63,944 bases of DNA from an uncultured Alphaproteobacteria bacterium (lineage in GTDB: Bacteria > Pseudomonadota > Alphaproteobacteria > HIMB59): positions 1-63,944 of the forward strand of contig CACKOX010000004.1 of the NCBI GenBank assembly GCA_902601865.1. Reading direction: 5' to 3'. Of this stretch, positions 56,573 to 63,944 are shown one piece after another. The notes beneath the pieces were generated by a model. The model saw only the letters and a list, made by a program, of their open reading frames with translations. It was not told the origin of the DNA and did not search any database. The position numbers were made by a program, and so were the translations under genes. Each line of letters opens with the position of its first letter. Position 1 is the first letter of the stretch.

Positions 56573-57011
56573 TTTTTTGATTAATTAAAGTTTGTGAAGT
56601 CTTAACGACTTTGTCTCCTTTTAATAAGACAGAGACCAAATGGTTAAATTCAGATAAAATATTTTCTAAATAACTTCTTATATCCTCTGCTGTTACTTTT
56701 CCTGAAATTGGGAGACTATGTTTATAAATAATTTTATTGTTATTGTTCTGTTTCAATGTTCCAATTACGAGATTATTGTTAATTTTGGTCATATGATTAG
56801 TAAGAAAACTATACTCATAGTTATCAATACTAAATGATGATATAAGAACTTTTAAGTCATCGATCCATTGAAAATCCATGATCACTTTTTGTTCACTTAT
56901 TTCGGTTAAAAGTGAAATATCTTTATTTTTGTAACTTTTAGATGACTGTTTCACATTAAATATATCTTCAAGAAGAGAAATAGGGCTAGAATCAATGCTT
57001 TTATCACTCAT
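56556..57011 (-). CDS. YbjN domain-containing protein
   Basis: About 151 residues with the alternating strand-helix pattern of the YbjN/secretion-chaperone-like fold (LLTEISEQKVIMDFQW through LPISGKVTAEDIRSYLENILSEFNHLV, cited in parts). In alphaproteobacteria such a gene commonly precedes proC. I choose ATG 57011 (MSDKSIDSS) over TTG 57017. YbjN is linked to stress and motility in enterobacteria, but its function here is unknown. Confidence 0.85.
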   Translation of the reverse strand: MSDKSIDSSPISLLEDIFNVKQSSKSYKNKDISLLTEISEQKVIMDFQWIDDLKVLISSFSIDNYEYSFLTNHMTKINNNLVIGTLKQNNNNKIIYKHSLPISGKVTAEDIRSYLENILSEFNHLVSVLLKGDKVVKTSQTLINQKIVGHA

Positions 57012-57084
57012 ACACAATATGTATCACATTAATTCTCTTAGTAAACACTATATATAGTGTTGTAAGGCTTGTTATTGTTAAATT

Positions 57085-57318
57085 TTAAACTTTTCTGTTG
57101 ATTAAATATTTCTTTAATTTGAGAAAATCTGATTTTATATCATTAAAGATCTGAGCAGCTTCAACTGAATTATAAAGAAATTTTGATAACTTTATGTAAA
57201 GTTTATCTTTGTGTGAGACATAAGTTGTATTATTAGTTTTAAAAGTGTTTGAATATCCGAATTTTTTATCGCCTGTTGCTTTTGAACTATTTGGTTTAAC
57301 CATTAGATGGTACAGCAT
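57085..57318 (-). CDS. Short ORF, possible UbiK-like accessory factor
   Basis: A 77-residue ORF whose first third overlaps the lgt start on the opposite strand by 74 bases. The C-terminal part (DKLYIKLSKFLYNSVEAAQ and IKSDFLKLKKYLI) looks like a short coiled helix of the YqiC/UbiK (BMFP) type, which commonly lies between lgt and the YbjN/proC genes in alphaproteobacteria. No ATG, GTG or TTG lies outside the overlap. Support is mainly positional; it may be truncated or a chance frame. Confidence 0.4.
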   Translation of the reverse strand: MLYHLMVKPNSSKATGDKKFGYSNTFKTNNTTYVSHKDKLYIKLSKFLYNSVEAAQIFNDIKSDFLKLKKYLINRKV

Positions 57319-58021
57319 ATCTTATATAATTGGATTTATTTACTTCTATTTTTTTGCATTAAGTAATTTAAATCGATTTAATTTGAATAAAAAAAAACTA
57401 GAAGATTTATTTTTTTATTTATTTTTATCAGTAATAATTGGCGGGAGATTAGGATATGTATTTTTTTACAATATTAATTTCTATTTTCAAAATCCATTTG
57501 AAATACTTAAAGTTTGGCAAGGGGGCATGTCTTTTCATGGAGCTTTAATTGGTATTATCCTAACAACTATCATACTTTCAAAAAAAAATCGAATTCCTAT
57601 TTTTCTATTATCTGATCTTTTAAGTATAACAGCACCAGTAGGAATATTTTTAGGAAGAATATCCAATTTCCTAAACCAAGAACTAATAGGTAGACCAACT
57701 GAGTTTTTTTTAAGCATTAGTTACCCAAATGAAGATATCTATAGGCATATTTCCCAAATTTATGAAGCAATTTTTGAAGGATTAATACCTGCTGTTTTAC
57801 TTTTAATAATTTTTTATAAATTTAAGATTAAAAATGGTTTAATAACTTCTATATTTTTAATTAATTATGGATTGTCTAGAATAATTATTGAAAATTTTAG
57901 AGAGCCAGACTTTCAATTAGGCTTGAAATTTGATTTTATATCTCAAGGGCAAATGTTATCTATACCAATTGTTATTCTTGGTTTTATATTTTTATATTTA
58001 TGTCATTACAAACAAAGATAG
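57245..58021 (+). CDS. lgt: Prolipoprotein diacylglyceryl transferase
   Basis: A 258-residue inner-membrane enzyme, about seven helices, that attaches diacylglycerol to lipobox cysteines. FGLTIRWYSISYIIGF (about 15-30), GGMSFHGALIG (about 96-106), and the Lgt signature GRISNFLNQELIGRPTE (about 136-152) with its critical Arg are present. The start is GTG 57245. The transglycosylase lipoprotein at 42291 is a plausible client. It overlaps the next gene by 22 bases. Confidence 0.95.
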   Translation: MFEYPNFLSPVAFELFGLTIRWYSISYIIGFIYFYFFALSNLNRFNLNKKKLEDLFFYLFLSVIIGGRLGYVFFYNINFYFQNPFEILKVWQGGMSFHGALIGIILTTIILSKKNRIPIFLLSDLLSITAPVGIFLGRISNFLNQELIGRPTEFFLSISYPNEDIYRHISQIYEAIFEGLIPAVLLLIIFYKFKIKNGLITSIFLINYGLSRIIIENFREPDFQLGLKFDFISQGQMLSIPIVILGFIFLYLCHYKQR

Positions 58022-59016
58022 ACACTATCATTAAGTCGGTCGGATCAATTAATATACAAGATTTTGTTGAACTCTCTAATTTTGATAAAATATCAGGTTT
58101 TTATAATAAACCTAATATTGAAAAAATTGGTAAAAGTGGCCAATTTATAACATCTCCAGAGATATCCTCTCTTTTTAGTATTGCCATTACTAATCAATTT
58201 TTAAAAGAGTTCCCAGAAGTAAAAAATGTAAATTTATTTGAGTTAGGACCTGGTAATGGGCTATTATCAATGGATATATACTATTACCTAAAGTCAAAGA
58301 ATATCAATGTAAATGATGTTACTTTATTTGAGAAAAGTGATTACTTTATTGAAAAAATTTCAGAGAAATCAGAAGTTAAAGTAAATTTTATAAAAAATTT
58401 GTACGATTATAAAATCGATAATGAAGATCTAGTATTTATTTATTCAAATGAATTTTTTGACGCTATTGGATCAAAACAATTTATCTACAATAATGGTAAT
58501 TTCAATGAGATAAAAATATCGAAAAATAATGATGAGTATTTACTAATTAAGGATAGTACAATAATCTCTAAGGAATTATTAAATTACTATTCAAGTTACA
58601 AGTTTAAAGATAATGACATTCTAGAACACTCAAATTTAATATTGAACATACTAAGTGATATTCAAAAATTAGAGTGTAAAAAATATTTTTTTACTACAAC
58701 CGATTATGGTTATACAAAATTACCTTTTAAAAGCACTCTTAGACTATTATCTAATCATAAAAAATTAAACTTATTTGATAAATTTGAAAATGTAGACTAT
58801 TCCTTTGGAGTTAATTTTGAATTATTGAATAACTTTTTTCTAAAAAACAATCCATCAATAATCTATCAAAAAGATCTAATTCTTAATAATCTGCCAATTG
58901 AATATTTAAAATCGTCTGATAAGAACATTAGAGAGATGATTGACTTAATTAGTGGGAAAAAGTTTGGAAGTATGGGTACATCATTTTTAAACCTTTCTTT
59001 TAAAAAAAATGAGTAA
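58000..59016 (+). CDS. NDUFAF7/MidA-like SAM-dependent methyltransferase
   Basis: A 338-residue class I methyltransferase of COG1565. SGQFITSPEISSLF (about 46-59) and FELGPGNGLLSMDI (about 81-94) are signatures of the family; YSNEFFDAIGSKQFIY follows. The mitochondrial homologue NDUFAF7 methylates an Arg of the complex I subunit NDUFS2. A bacterial role in complex I assembly is inferred, and agrees with the NDUFS6-like protein found in this window. It overlaps lgt (22 bases) and pgeF (8 bases). Confidence 0.92.
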   Translation: MSLQTKIDTIIKSVGSINIQDFVELSNFDKISGFYNKPNIEKIGKSGQFITSPEISSLFSIAITNQFLKEFPEVKNVNLFELGPGNGLLSMDIYYYLKSKNINVNDVTLFEKSDYFIEKISEKSEVKVNFIKNLYDYKIDNEDLVFIYSNEFFDAIGSKQFIYNNGNFNEIKISKNNDEYLLIKDSTIISKELLNYYSSYKFKDNDILEHSNLILNILSDIQKLECKKYFFTTTDYGYTKLPFKSTLRLLSNHKKLNLFDKFENVDYSFGVNFELLNNFFLKNNPSIIYQKDLILNNLPIEYLKSSDKNIREMIDLISGKKFGSMGTSFLNLSFKKNE

Positions 59017-59722
59017 ATCTGTAAAATTTAAATTTTTTAATAATAAAAATGGTAAATCAAAAGGCATTTATAGTTCTCTTAATTGTGGATTAAAATCTCA
59101 AGATAATTTAGAAAATGTTAAAAAAAATATTGAAATTGCAAAATCAAGCATATCTAAAAAAGAAAAGATTTTAATTATTCCCAACCAATTACACTCAAAT
59201 AAATGTCTTATAGTTAGGAAAAATAAATTTGAATATAATTGTGACGGTATTGTAGCACGAGGTGATAATTTTATACTTGGAATTACAACAGCTGATTGCT
59301 TACCTATAATATTAATTGATTACCAAAATGAAGTTATAGGGATTTGCCATGCAGGATGGAAAGGTTTAAAGAGAGGAATTATTGAAAATACTGTAAATAA
59401 AATGCTTAAAATTGGCTCAAAAAGATCTAATTTAAGAGCCTTTATTGGACCTTGTATCAGAAAATACTCTTATGAGGTATCAATAAAATTTATTAATAGC
59501 ATGAATTTAAATACCACGGATTTTTATACTAAAAAAAATGGTAGGTATTTTTTTGACCTTCCTAAGCTTGCTAGAGTTAAATTATACAGCTTAGGGGTTT
59601 TCAAAATTGTAGACTCCAAAATAGATACTTATAAAAACAAAAATTACTTTAGTTATCGAAGAAGCATCCATCAAAGATTAAAAGATTATGGAAGAAATAT
59701 TAGCCTAGTATCAATAAATTAA
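59009..59722 (+). CDS. pgeF: Peptidoglycan editing factor PgeF (YfiH, laccase-like domain)
   Basis: A 237-residue protein with the metal ligands of the family: His in PNQLHSNK (about 67), Cys in TTADCLPIILID (about 99) and His in GICHAGWKGLKRG (about 116). PgeF removes wrongly incorporated residues from peptidoglycan precursors; the older name is polyphenol oxidase. It ends 42 bases before prs. Confidence 0.92.
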   Translation: MSKSVKFKFFNNKNGKSKGIYSSLNCGLKSQDNLENVKKNIEIAKSSISKKEKILIIPNQLHSNKCLIVRKNKFEYNCDGIVARGDNFILGITTADCLPIILIDYQNEVIGICHAGWKGLKRGIIENTVNKMLKIGSKRSNLRAFIGPCIRKYSYEVSIKFINSMNLNTTDFYTKKNGRYFFDLPKLARVKLYSLGVFKIVDSKIDTYKNKNYFSYRRSIHQRLKDYGRNISLVSIN

Positions 59723-59764
59723 CTTTGTATGGATATATATTTTACTATATAACTCAGTTAACTT

Positions 59765-60691
59765 ATGAAAATTATTTCTGGAAATAGTAACATTGAGTTA
59801 TCTAAAGAGATTTCAGAATATCTTAAAATACCCGTATCTGAAACAACTATGACAAGATTTTCTGATAAGGAGATATTTGTTGAAATTGCTGAAAATGTAA
59901 GAGGAGAGGATGTTTTTTTAATACAATCAACTTCATTCCCAGCTAATGACAATTTAATGGAGTTGTTAGTTGCAATTGATGCTTTAAAAAGAGGATCTGC
60001 TAAAAGAATTACTGCTGTATTACCATATTTTGGTTATGCCAGACAGGACCGAAAAACTGGGCCAAGAACTCCTATTTCGGCTAAACTAGTCGCTAATTTA
60101 ATTACAACGGCAGGTGCTAATAGAGTTTTAACTATGGATTTACATGCGGGGCAGATTCAAGGGTTTTTTGATATACCATTGGATAATCTTTATGCATTAA
60201 ATATGTTTGTAAATGATATCAAATCAAATAAAAGAGATGAGAATCTAGTATTTGTCTCTCCGGATGTTGGTGGTGTTCTCAGGGCCAGAGCATTTGCAAA
60301 AAAACTCAACGCTGACTTAGCTATAATTGATAAACGAAGAGATGCTCCTGGTGTCTCCAATGCTATGAATGTTATAGGATCAGTCGATGGCAAGAAATGT
60401 ATCATTGTTGATGATTTAGTTGACTCAGGAGGAACTATTTGTAACGCAGCTAAGGCTCTTAAAGAAAAGGGAGCCACTCATGTTTATGGTTATTGTTCCC
60501 ATGGTGTTTACTCAGGAAAGGCCTTAGAAAATATTAATAGTTCTGTTTTAGAAGAAATGGTTTGTACCAATACTATTAAGCCCACATTTGAAGTTCCGTC
60601 TGGTATGAGATATTTGTCTGTGGCCCCACTATTTGGAGAGGCTATATTGCGCATAAATAACGAAACATCTATATCTTCTCTGTTTGATTAA
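59765..60691 (+). CDS. prs: Ribose-phosphate pyrophosphokinase
   Basis: A 308-residue enzyme making PRPP from ribose 5-phosphate and [21 protein letters not shown] (about 92-109) is the flexible catalytic loop, [17 protein letters not shown] (about 122-138) contacts substrate, and [14 protein letters not shown] (about 211-224) is the PRPP-binding loop. It starts the run prs-rplY-pth-ychF. Confidence 0.97.
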   Translation: MKIISGNSNIELSKEISEYLKIPVSETTMTRFSDKEIFVEIAENVRGEDVFLIQSTSFPANDNLMELLVAIDALKRGSAKRITAVLPYFGYARQDRKTGPRTPISAKLVANLITTAGANRVLTMDLHAGQIQGFFDIPLDNLYALNMFVNDIKSNKRDENLVFVSPDVGGVLRARAFAKKLNADLAIIDKRRDAPGVSNAMNVIGSVDGKKCIIVDDLVDSGGTICNAAKALKEKGATHVYGYCSHGVYSGKALENINSSVLEEMVCTNTIKPTFEVPSGMRYLSVAPLFGEAILRINNETSISSLFD

Positions 60692-60720
60692 TCTTAGTTT
60701 TTATTGTATAAACTCAGCCT

Positions 60721-61374
60721 ATGAAAATCAGTGGAAATATACCTGCAAAAGAACGTCAAAAAGGTAATACTAATCCCTATTTTGATGAGGGTTTAATTCC
60801 CTCTATCATATATGGAGGGAATACCGATCCTGTTATGGTTGCAGTGGACACTATTCAGCTTAAAAAAAGATTTGAAGAAGGTGGCTTCTATTCAAAAATA
60901 TTTGAGGTAGAGTTTGGTGATAAAAAAGAAGCTGTAATTGTAAAAAGTATTCAAAGGCATAAAGTTAAACACAATCCTATTCATGTAGACTTTCAAAGAG
61001 TTGATGAAAAAACAAGAATAGTCATTGCTGTGCCTGTTGAATTTACTGATCAAGAATTATCTCCAGGATTGAAACAAGGCGGCATCTTAAACGTGGTCCG
61101 TAGAGAAATTGAACTTACTTGTCTCGCTAATAACATTCCTGAAAAATTTGTTATATCGTTAGAAGGTAAGGAAATTGGTGATGATATAAGATTGAGCGCC
61201 GTAACTTTAACAGAAGGAATGAAGCCTACAATTCAAGGTAGAGACTTCATGTTAGCTACTGTTCAAGCACCAAAAGTTGAAAAAGAACCTGAACCTGAAG
61301 AGACAGAAGAAAGCACTGAAGAAACAGCAGAAAAGGCTGAAGATAAGAAAGAAGAAGAAAAAGCAGCCGAATAA
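60721..61374 (+). CDS. rplY: 50S ribosomal protein L25 (Ctc type)
   Basis: A 217-residue long-form L25. The N-terminal 5S-rRNA-binding barrel (about 1-90: PSIIYGGNTDPVMV, HNPIHVDFQRVD) is followed by the TL5/Ctc C-terminal domain (about 95-190) and an acidic Glu/Lys/Ala-rich tail (about 190-217). The acidic tail is common in alphaproteobacterial L25. It lies 29 bases after prs. Confidence 0.95.
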   Translation: MKISGNIPAKERQKGNTNPYFDEGLIPSIIYGGNTDPVMVAVDTIQLKKRFEEGGFYSKIFEVEFGDKKEAVIVKSIQRHKVKHNPIHVDFQRVDEKTRIVIAVPVEFTDQELSPGLKQGGILNVVRREIELTCLANNIPEKFVISLEGKEIGDDIRLSAVTLTEGMKPTIQGRDFMLATVQAPKVEKEPEPEETEESTEETAEKAEDKKEEEKAAE

Positions 61375-61388
61375 TATAGTCTTCCTAT

Positions 61389-61937
61389 ATGCTTACTCTA
61401 TTTTGCTTAGGCAATCCCACTATCAAACATAAAAATAATCGTCATAACGCTGGTTTGTTACTTGGCGAATTTCTTGTTGATAAGTTAGAACTTAAATTAA
61501 AAAAATTTAAAAATTTTAAATTGACTAACACTTTTCAGTTAGATGGTCATCAATGTCAGATTGCCTTATCTGAGAATTATATGAATGAGTCTGGAAATGG
61601 CATATTGAGTTTAAAAACTAATAAATTAAGTAAATCTGATGAAATATTTGTTTTATACGATGAGCTAGATTTAGATTTAGGTGAAATCAAAATAAAATAT
61701 GCTGGAGGTAATGCTGGTCACAACGGACTTAGAAGCATTAGTAGTAAAATTGGAGATAACTATTGGAAGCTCAGAATTGGTATTAGTCATCCTGGTGAAA
61801 AAGATAAAGTAACACGACATGTATTGGGTAACTTCAAAGTTGAAGAAAAGAAAAAACTTTTTTTATTATTTGAAGTCATATACTTAAATTTATCACAGAT
61901 ATTTGTTTCTAAACATTTATCCAATCTAGGTATTTAA
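61389..61937 (+). CDS. pth: Peptidyl-tRNA hydrolase
   Basis: A 182-residue enzyme releasing peptides from stalled peptidyl-tRNA. FCLGNPTIKHKNNRHNAG (about 4-21) holds the conserved Asn and catalytic His, NYMNESGNG the second Asn region, and YDELDLDLGEIKIKYAGGNAGHNGLRSI (parts YDELDLDLG and GGNAGHNGLRSI) the Asp and second Asn. It is slightly short at the C-terminus. The stop directly abuts the ychF ATG. Confidence 0.95.
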   Translation: MLTLFCLGNPTIKHKNNRHNAGLLLGEFLVDKLELKLKKFKNFKLTNTFQLDGHQCQIALSENYMNESGNGILSLKTNKLSKSDEIFVLYDELDLDLGEIKIKYAGGNAGHNGLRSISSKIGDNYWKLRIGISHPGEKDKVTRHVLGNFKVEEKKKLFLLFEVIYLNLSQIFVSKHLSNLGI

Positions 61938-63023
61938 ATGAAGTGTGGGATCATAGGTCTTCCAAACGTAGGAAAATCTACTTTGTTTAACGCATTATGT
62001 GAAAATGAACAAGCTTTGGCAGCAAATTACCCTTTTGCTACTATTGATCCTAATAGTTCTTTAGTAAGGGTGCCAGATGAAAGAATCCAAAAATTATCTA
62101 AAATATGCAACCCACAGAAAATTATCCCTGCAGCTTTCGAAATTGTAGATATTGCTGGCTTAGTCAAAGGTGCCTCTAAAGGAGAAGGCTTGGGAAATGC
62201 ATTTTTATCTCATATCCGATCAGTAAATGCTTTATTTCATATAGTAAGATGTTTTGAAGATGATGATATACAACATGTCGAAAATAGAATTGATCCCCTT
62301 GAAGATATTAAAATAATTAATGCAGAATTAGCATTATCTGATTTAGAAATTTTAGAAAAAAATTATCAAAAATTAAAAAAAACTCAAAAAACAGAAGATG
62401 ATAAAAAAAAAATATCAGTAATTGAAAAGGCAATTGAGCTCATCTCTAAAGAACAAAGAATATTAAATAATTTAGATAAAGATGAGATTGAATATTTGAG
62501 TATATTTCAATTAATTTCTATAAAACCTGTTGTATATGTATGTAATGTTGATGAAAATTCATCAGTAAATGGAAATTCGCATACAAAATCTATTGAAGAA
62601 TATTCTAAATTGAATAATTCAGAAACGCTTCTTGTAAGTGCAAAAATTGAGTCAGAAATTTCGCAAATAAGTGACAATAAAGAAAAAAAAATGTTTCTTG
62701 ATAGTATGGGCCTTAAAGAAACTGGGTTGAAAAGAGTTATAAAAAAAGGCTATGCCCTTTTGAATTATATTAATTTTTTTACTGCTGGTGAGAAAGAATT
62801 AAGAGCTTGGACAATTTCAAAAGGTACATTAGCACCAAGTGCTGCTGGTGAAATACATACTGATATGGAGAAAGGTTTCATTAGGGCTGAAACAATATCT
62901 TTTGAGGATTATATTGAATACAATGGGGAGAGTGGTGCGAAAGAAAAAGGAAAATTAAGATTAGAAGGTAAAGAATATGAAGTTAATGACGGGGATGTTA
63001 TGCACTTTTTGTTTAATGTTTGA
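61938..63023 (+). CDS. ychF: Redox-regulated ATPase YchF
   Basis: A 361-residue Obg-related protein. GLPNVGKSTLFNAL (P-loop, about 6-19), NYPFATIDPN, DIAGLVKGASKGEGLG (about 71-86) and VYVCNVDE (about 199-206, the variant giving ATP preference) are present, with a coiled insertion and a C-terminal TGS domain (EIHTDMEKGFIRAETI). It binds the ribosome and responds to oxidative stress. The end overlaps the convergent petC by 11 bases. Confidence 0.97.
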   Translation: MKCGIIGLPNVGKSTLFNALCENEQALAANYPFATIDPNSSLVRVPDERIQKLSKICNPQKIIPAAFEIVDIAGLVKGASKGEGLGNAFLSHIRSVNALFHIVRCFEDDDIQHVENRIDPLEDIKIINAELALSDLEILEKNYQKLKKTQKTEDDKKKISVIEKAIELISKEQRILNNLDKDEIEYLSIFQLISIKPVVYVCNVDENSSVNGNSHTKSIEEYSKLNNSETLLVSAKIESEISQISDNKEKKMFLDSMGLKETGLKRVIKKGYALLNYINFFTAGEKELRAWTISKGTLAPSAAGEIHTDMEKGFIRAETISFEDYIEYNGESGAKEKGKLRLEGKEYEVNDGDVMHFLFNV

Positions 63024-63765
63024 TATCTCTCCAAATCTGTTGCTTTGAAATATAAGCAAGTACAAATAAAACTATTAAAAACAGAATAACCTTTAAACCC
63101 ATTCTTTTTCTATCCTCTAAACTTGGCTCTGCAGCCCAAGCTAAAAAAGTTGTAACATCAGTTGTCATTTGGTCCATAGAACTTTCGGTGCCATCATCAT
63201 AATCAACTAAACCATCAGACAATGGTGATGTCATCGCAATTAAATTACCTGCCATATACTTGTTATAATGTTGGCCTTTGGGTACTTTTATATCTTCTGG
63301 TGGATCGACGTAACCAAGCAATAATGCTTTAACATAATCTGCACCTTTTGGTCTAGCTTTGACTATTAAAGATAAATCTGGGGGATAAGCACCGTTGTTT
63401 GCAGCCCGAGCAGCTTTAACATTTGGATAAGGATTTGCAAATTGATCTGATGGAATCCCATCTCTTTCAAACATTTCACCTTCATCATCGGGGCCGTCCA
63501 AAATTAAATGCTCTGCAGCTATTGCCTTAATGTGATCTTCACTAAAACCAAGATCTTCTAGATTTCTATAAGCAAGATAATTCATAGAGTGGCACCCTGC
63601 ACAAACCTCTCTGTATACTTTTAAGCCACGTTGTGCTGAGGCACGATCATATGTTCCAAAAAACCCTTTCCAAGACCAGTCATATTTTGGAATATCAATT
63701 TTTGCACCTGCGCCATAGGAATTAAAACTGAAAAGTAAAAAAAAGGCCAGAAGAGCTTTTCTCAT
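63013..63765 (-). CDS. petC: Cytochrome c1 of the bc1 complex
   Basis: A 250-residue c-type cytochrome. An N-terminal signal (about 1-18) is followed by the heme site CAGCH in EVCAGCHSMNYLAYRNL (about 55-59), the axial Met near NLIAMTSPLSDG, and a C-terminal membrane anchor (about 225-243). It carries electrons from the Rieske protein to cytochrome c. It begins just after the end of the cytochrome b gene on the same strand. Confidence 0.95.
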   Translation of the reverse strand: MRKALLAFFLLFSFNSYGAGAKIDIPKYDWSWKGFFGTYDRASAQRGLKVYREVCAGCHSMNYLAYRNLEDLGFSEDHIKAIAAEHLILDGPDDEGEMFERDGIPSDQFANPYPNVKAARAANNGAYPPDLSLIVKARPKGADYVKALLLGYVDPPEDIKVPKGQHYNKYMAGNLIAMTSPLSDGLVDYDDGTESSMDQMTTDVTTFLAWAAEPSLEDRKRMGLKVILFLIVLFVLAYISKQQIWRDIKH

Positions 63766-63767
63766 AT

Positions 63768-63944
63768 TTAAGCTTTTTTGCTTTGCAAGTAATTTGTAAT
63801 AGTAAGTGGCTGTCTAGGGGTTTCAAGAAATCCTACAAGTGGAGCCAATACAAAAATAAATAAAAACCAATATGCGGTTCCAATCCTGGAGATAAGCACA
63901 TAAATATCTTCAGCAGGTTTACCTCCTACATACATTAAGACCAA
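63768..63944 (-). CDS. petB: Cytochrome b of the bc1 complex (3' end, partial)
   Basis: The last 58 codons of cytochrome b. The frame reads GGKPAEDIYVLISRIGTAYW, then the final helix FLFIFVLAPLVGFLETPRQP and a short polar tail to TAA at 63768. PRQP near the end is typical of alphaproteobacterial cytochrome b. The rest lies outside the window, and only two bases separate it from the petC ATG. Confidence 0.92.
   Translation of the reverse strand: MVLMYVGGKPAEDIYVLISRIGTAYWFLFIFVLAPLVGFLETPRQPLTITNYLQSKKA

Noticed and set aside
1..63944. tRNA, rRNA, CRISPR, insertion sequence or prophage
   Set aside because: No cloverleaf-like segments, regularly spaced repeats, transposase or integrase frames were seen; nearly all the sequence is occupied by ordinary genes.

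Overview
The window is a very AT-rich (roughly 30% GC by eye), tightly packed bacterial chromosome segment. Most intergenic gaps are under 50 bases, many neighbouring genes share start/stop bases, and several convergent pairs overlap at their stop codons. Gene content points to a streamlined marine alphaproteobacterium of the SAR11/Pelagibacterales or AEGEAN-169 (HIMB59) type. The markers are a COQ9-family gene divergent from rpsU, a three-part proton-translocating transhydrogenase, DUF1244, an NDUFS6-like zinc-finger protein, an NDUFAF7/MidA methyltransferase, a PetP/PetR-like regulator pair, GCS2-type gshA, and the order prs-rplY-pth-ychF beside petC. The lineage is inference from gene content and order only.

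Layout. 1-3814: two long, very AT-rich genes, a polytopic GT-C-like membrane protein and a large soluble protein with a DxD-like motif, possibly the edge of a surface-polysaccharide variable region. 3878-7807: a compact four-gene catabolic operon (DUF1185, alpha/beta hydrolase, luciferase-like flavin oxidoreductase, aldehyde dehydrogenase). 7873-9107: an unknown exported protein, then a GC-rich structured element (8910-9011) that may be an RNA gene. 9108-13119: 1-Cys peroxiredoxin, LhgO-type oxidase and hot-dog thioesterase, divergent from a 3-hydroxyisobutyrate-dehydrogenase-like enzyme and a BASS transporter. 13116-19744: small membrane and exported proteins, FrnE/DsbA-like protein, histidinol-phosphatase-like gene, an ADH/ALDH pair, COQ9-like gene and rpsU. 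19741-27851: pntAA-pntAB-pntB and a complete five-gene branched-chain-amino-acid-type ABC importer. 27927-28308: the only long noncoding gap, with two exact DnaA boxes and two Zur-box-like palindromes. 28309-37810: zur-like regulator, ABC1 kinase, oligoendopeptidase F, DUF1244, pyruvate kinase, aminotransferase, uvrB and an antiporter. 37820-48555: AsmA-like protein, gshB-gshA, lytic transglycosylase, M17 peptidase, htpG, zinc-finger protein, LysR regulator, SelO. 48638-57084: uvrC-pgsA-moaD-moaE, ilvE, a MarR/response-regulator/kinase trio, CsaA, TetR-like protein, proC, YbjN-like protein. 57085-63944: a short UbiK-like ORF, lgt, NDUFAF7-like gene, pgeF, prs, rplY, pth, ychF, petC and the 3' end of petB.

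The genes mostly serve core metabolism: uptake of amino acids and organic acids, redox balance (transhydrogenase, glutathione synthesis, bc1 complex), DNA repair and translation quality control. The observations I would check first are the DnaA-box/Zur-box gap at 27927-28308, the GC-rich element near 8.9-9.0 kb, the predicted X-X-His mature N-termini of three exported proteins, the four-gene flavin-oxidoreductase operon, and the small ORF plus thiolase-like remnant ahead of pntAA. I saw no tRNA, rRNA, CRISPR array or insertion sequence.
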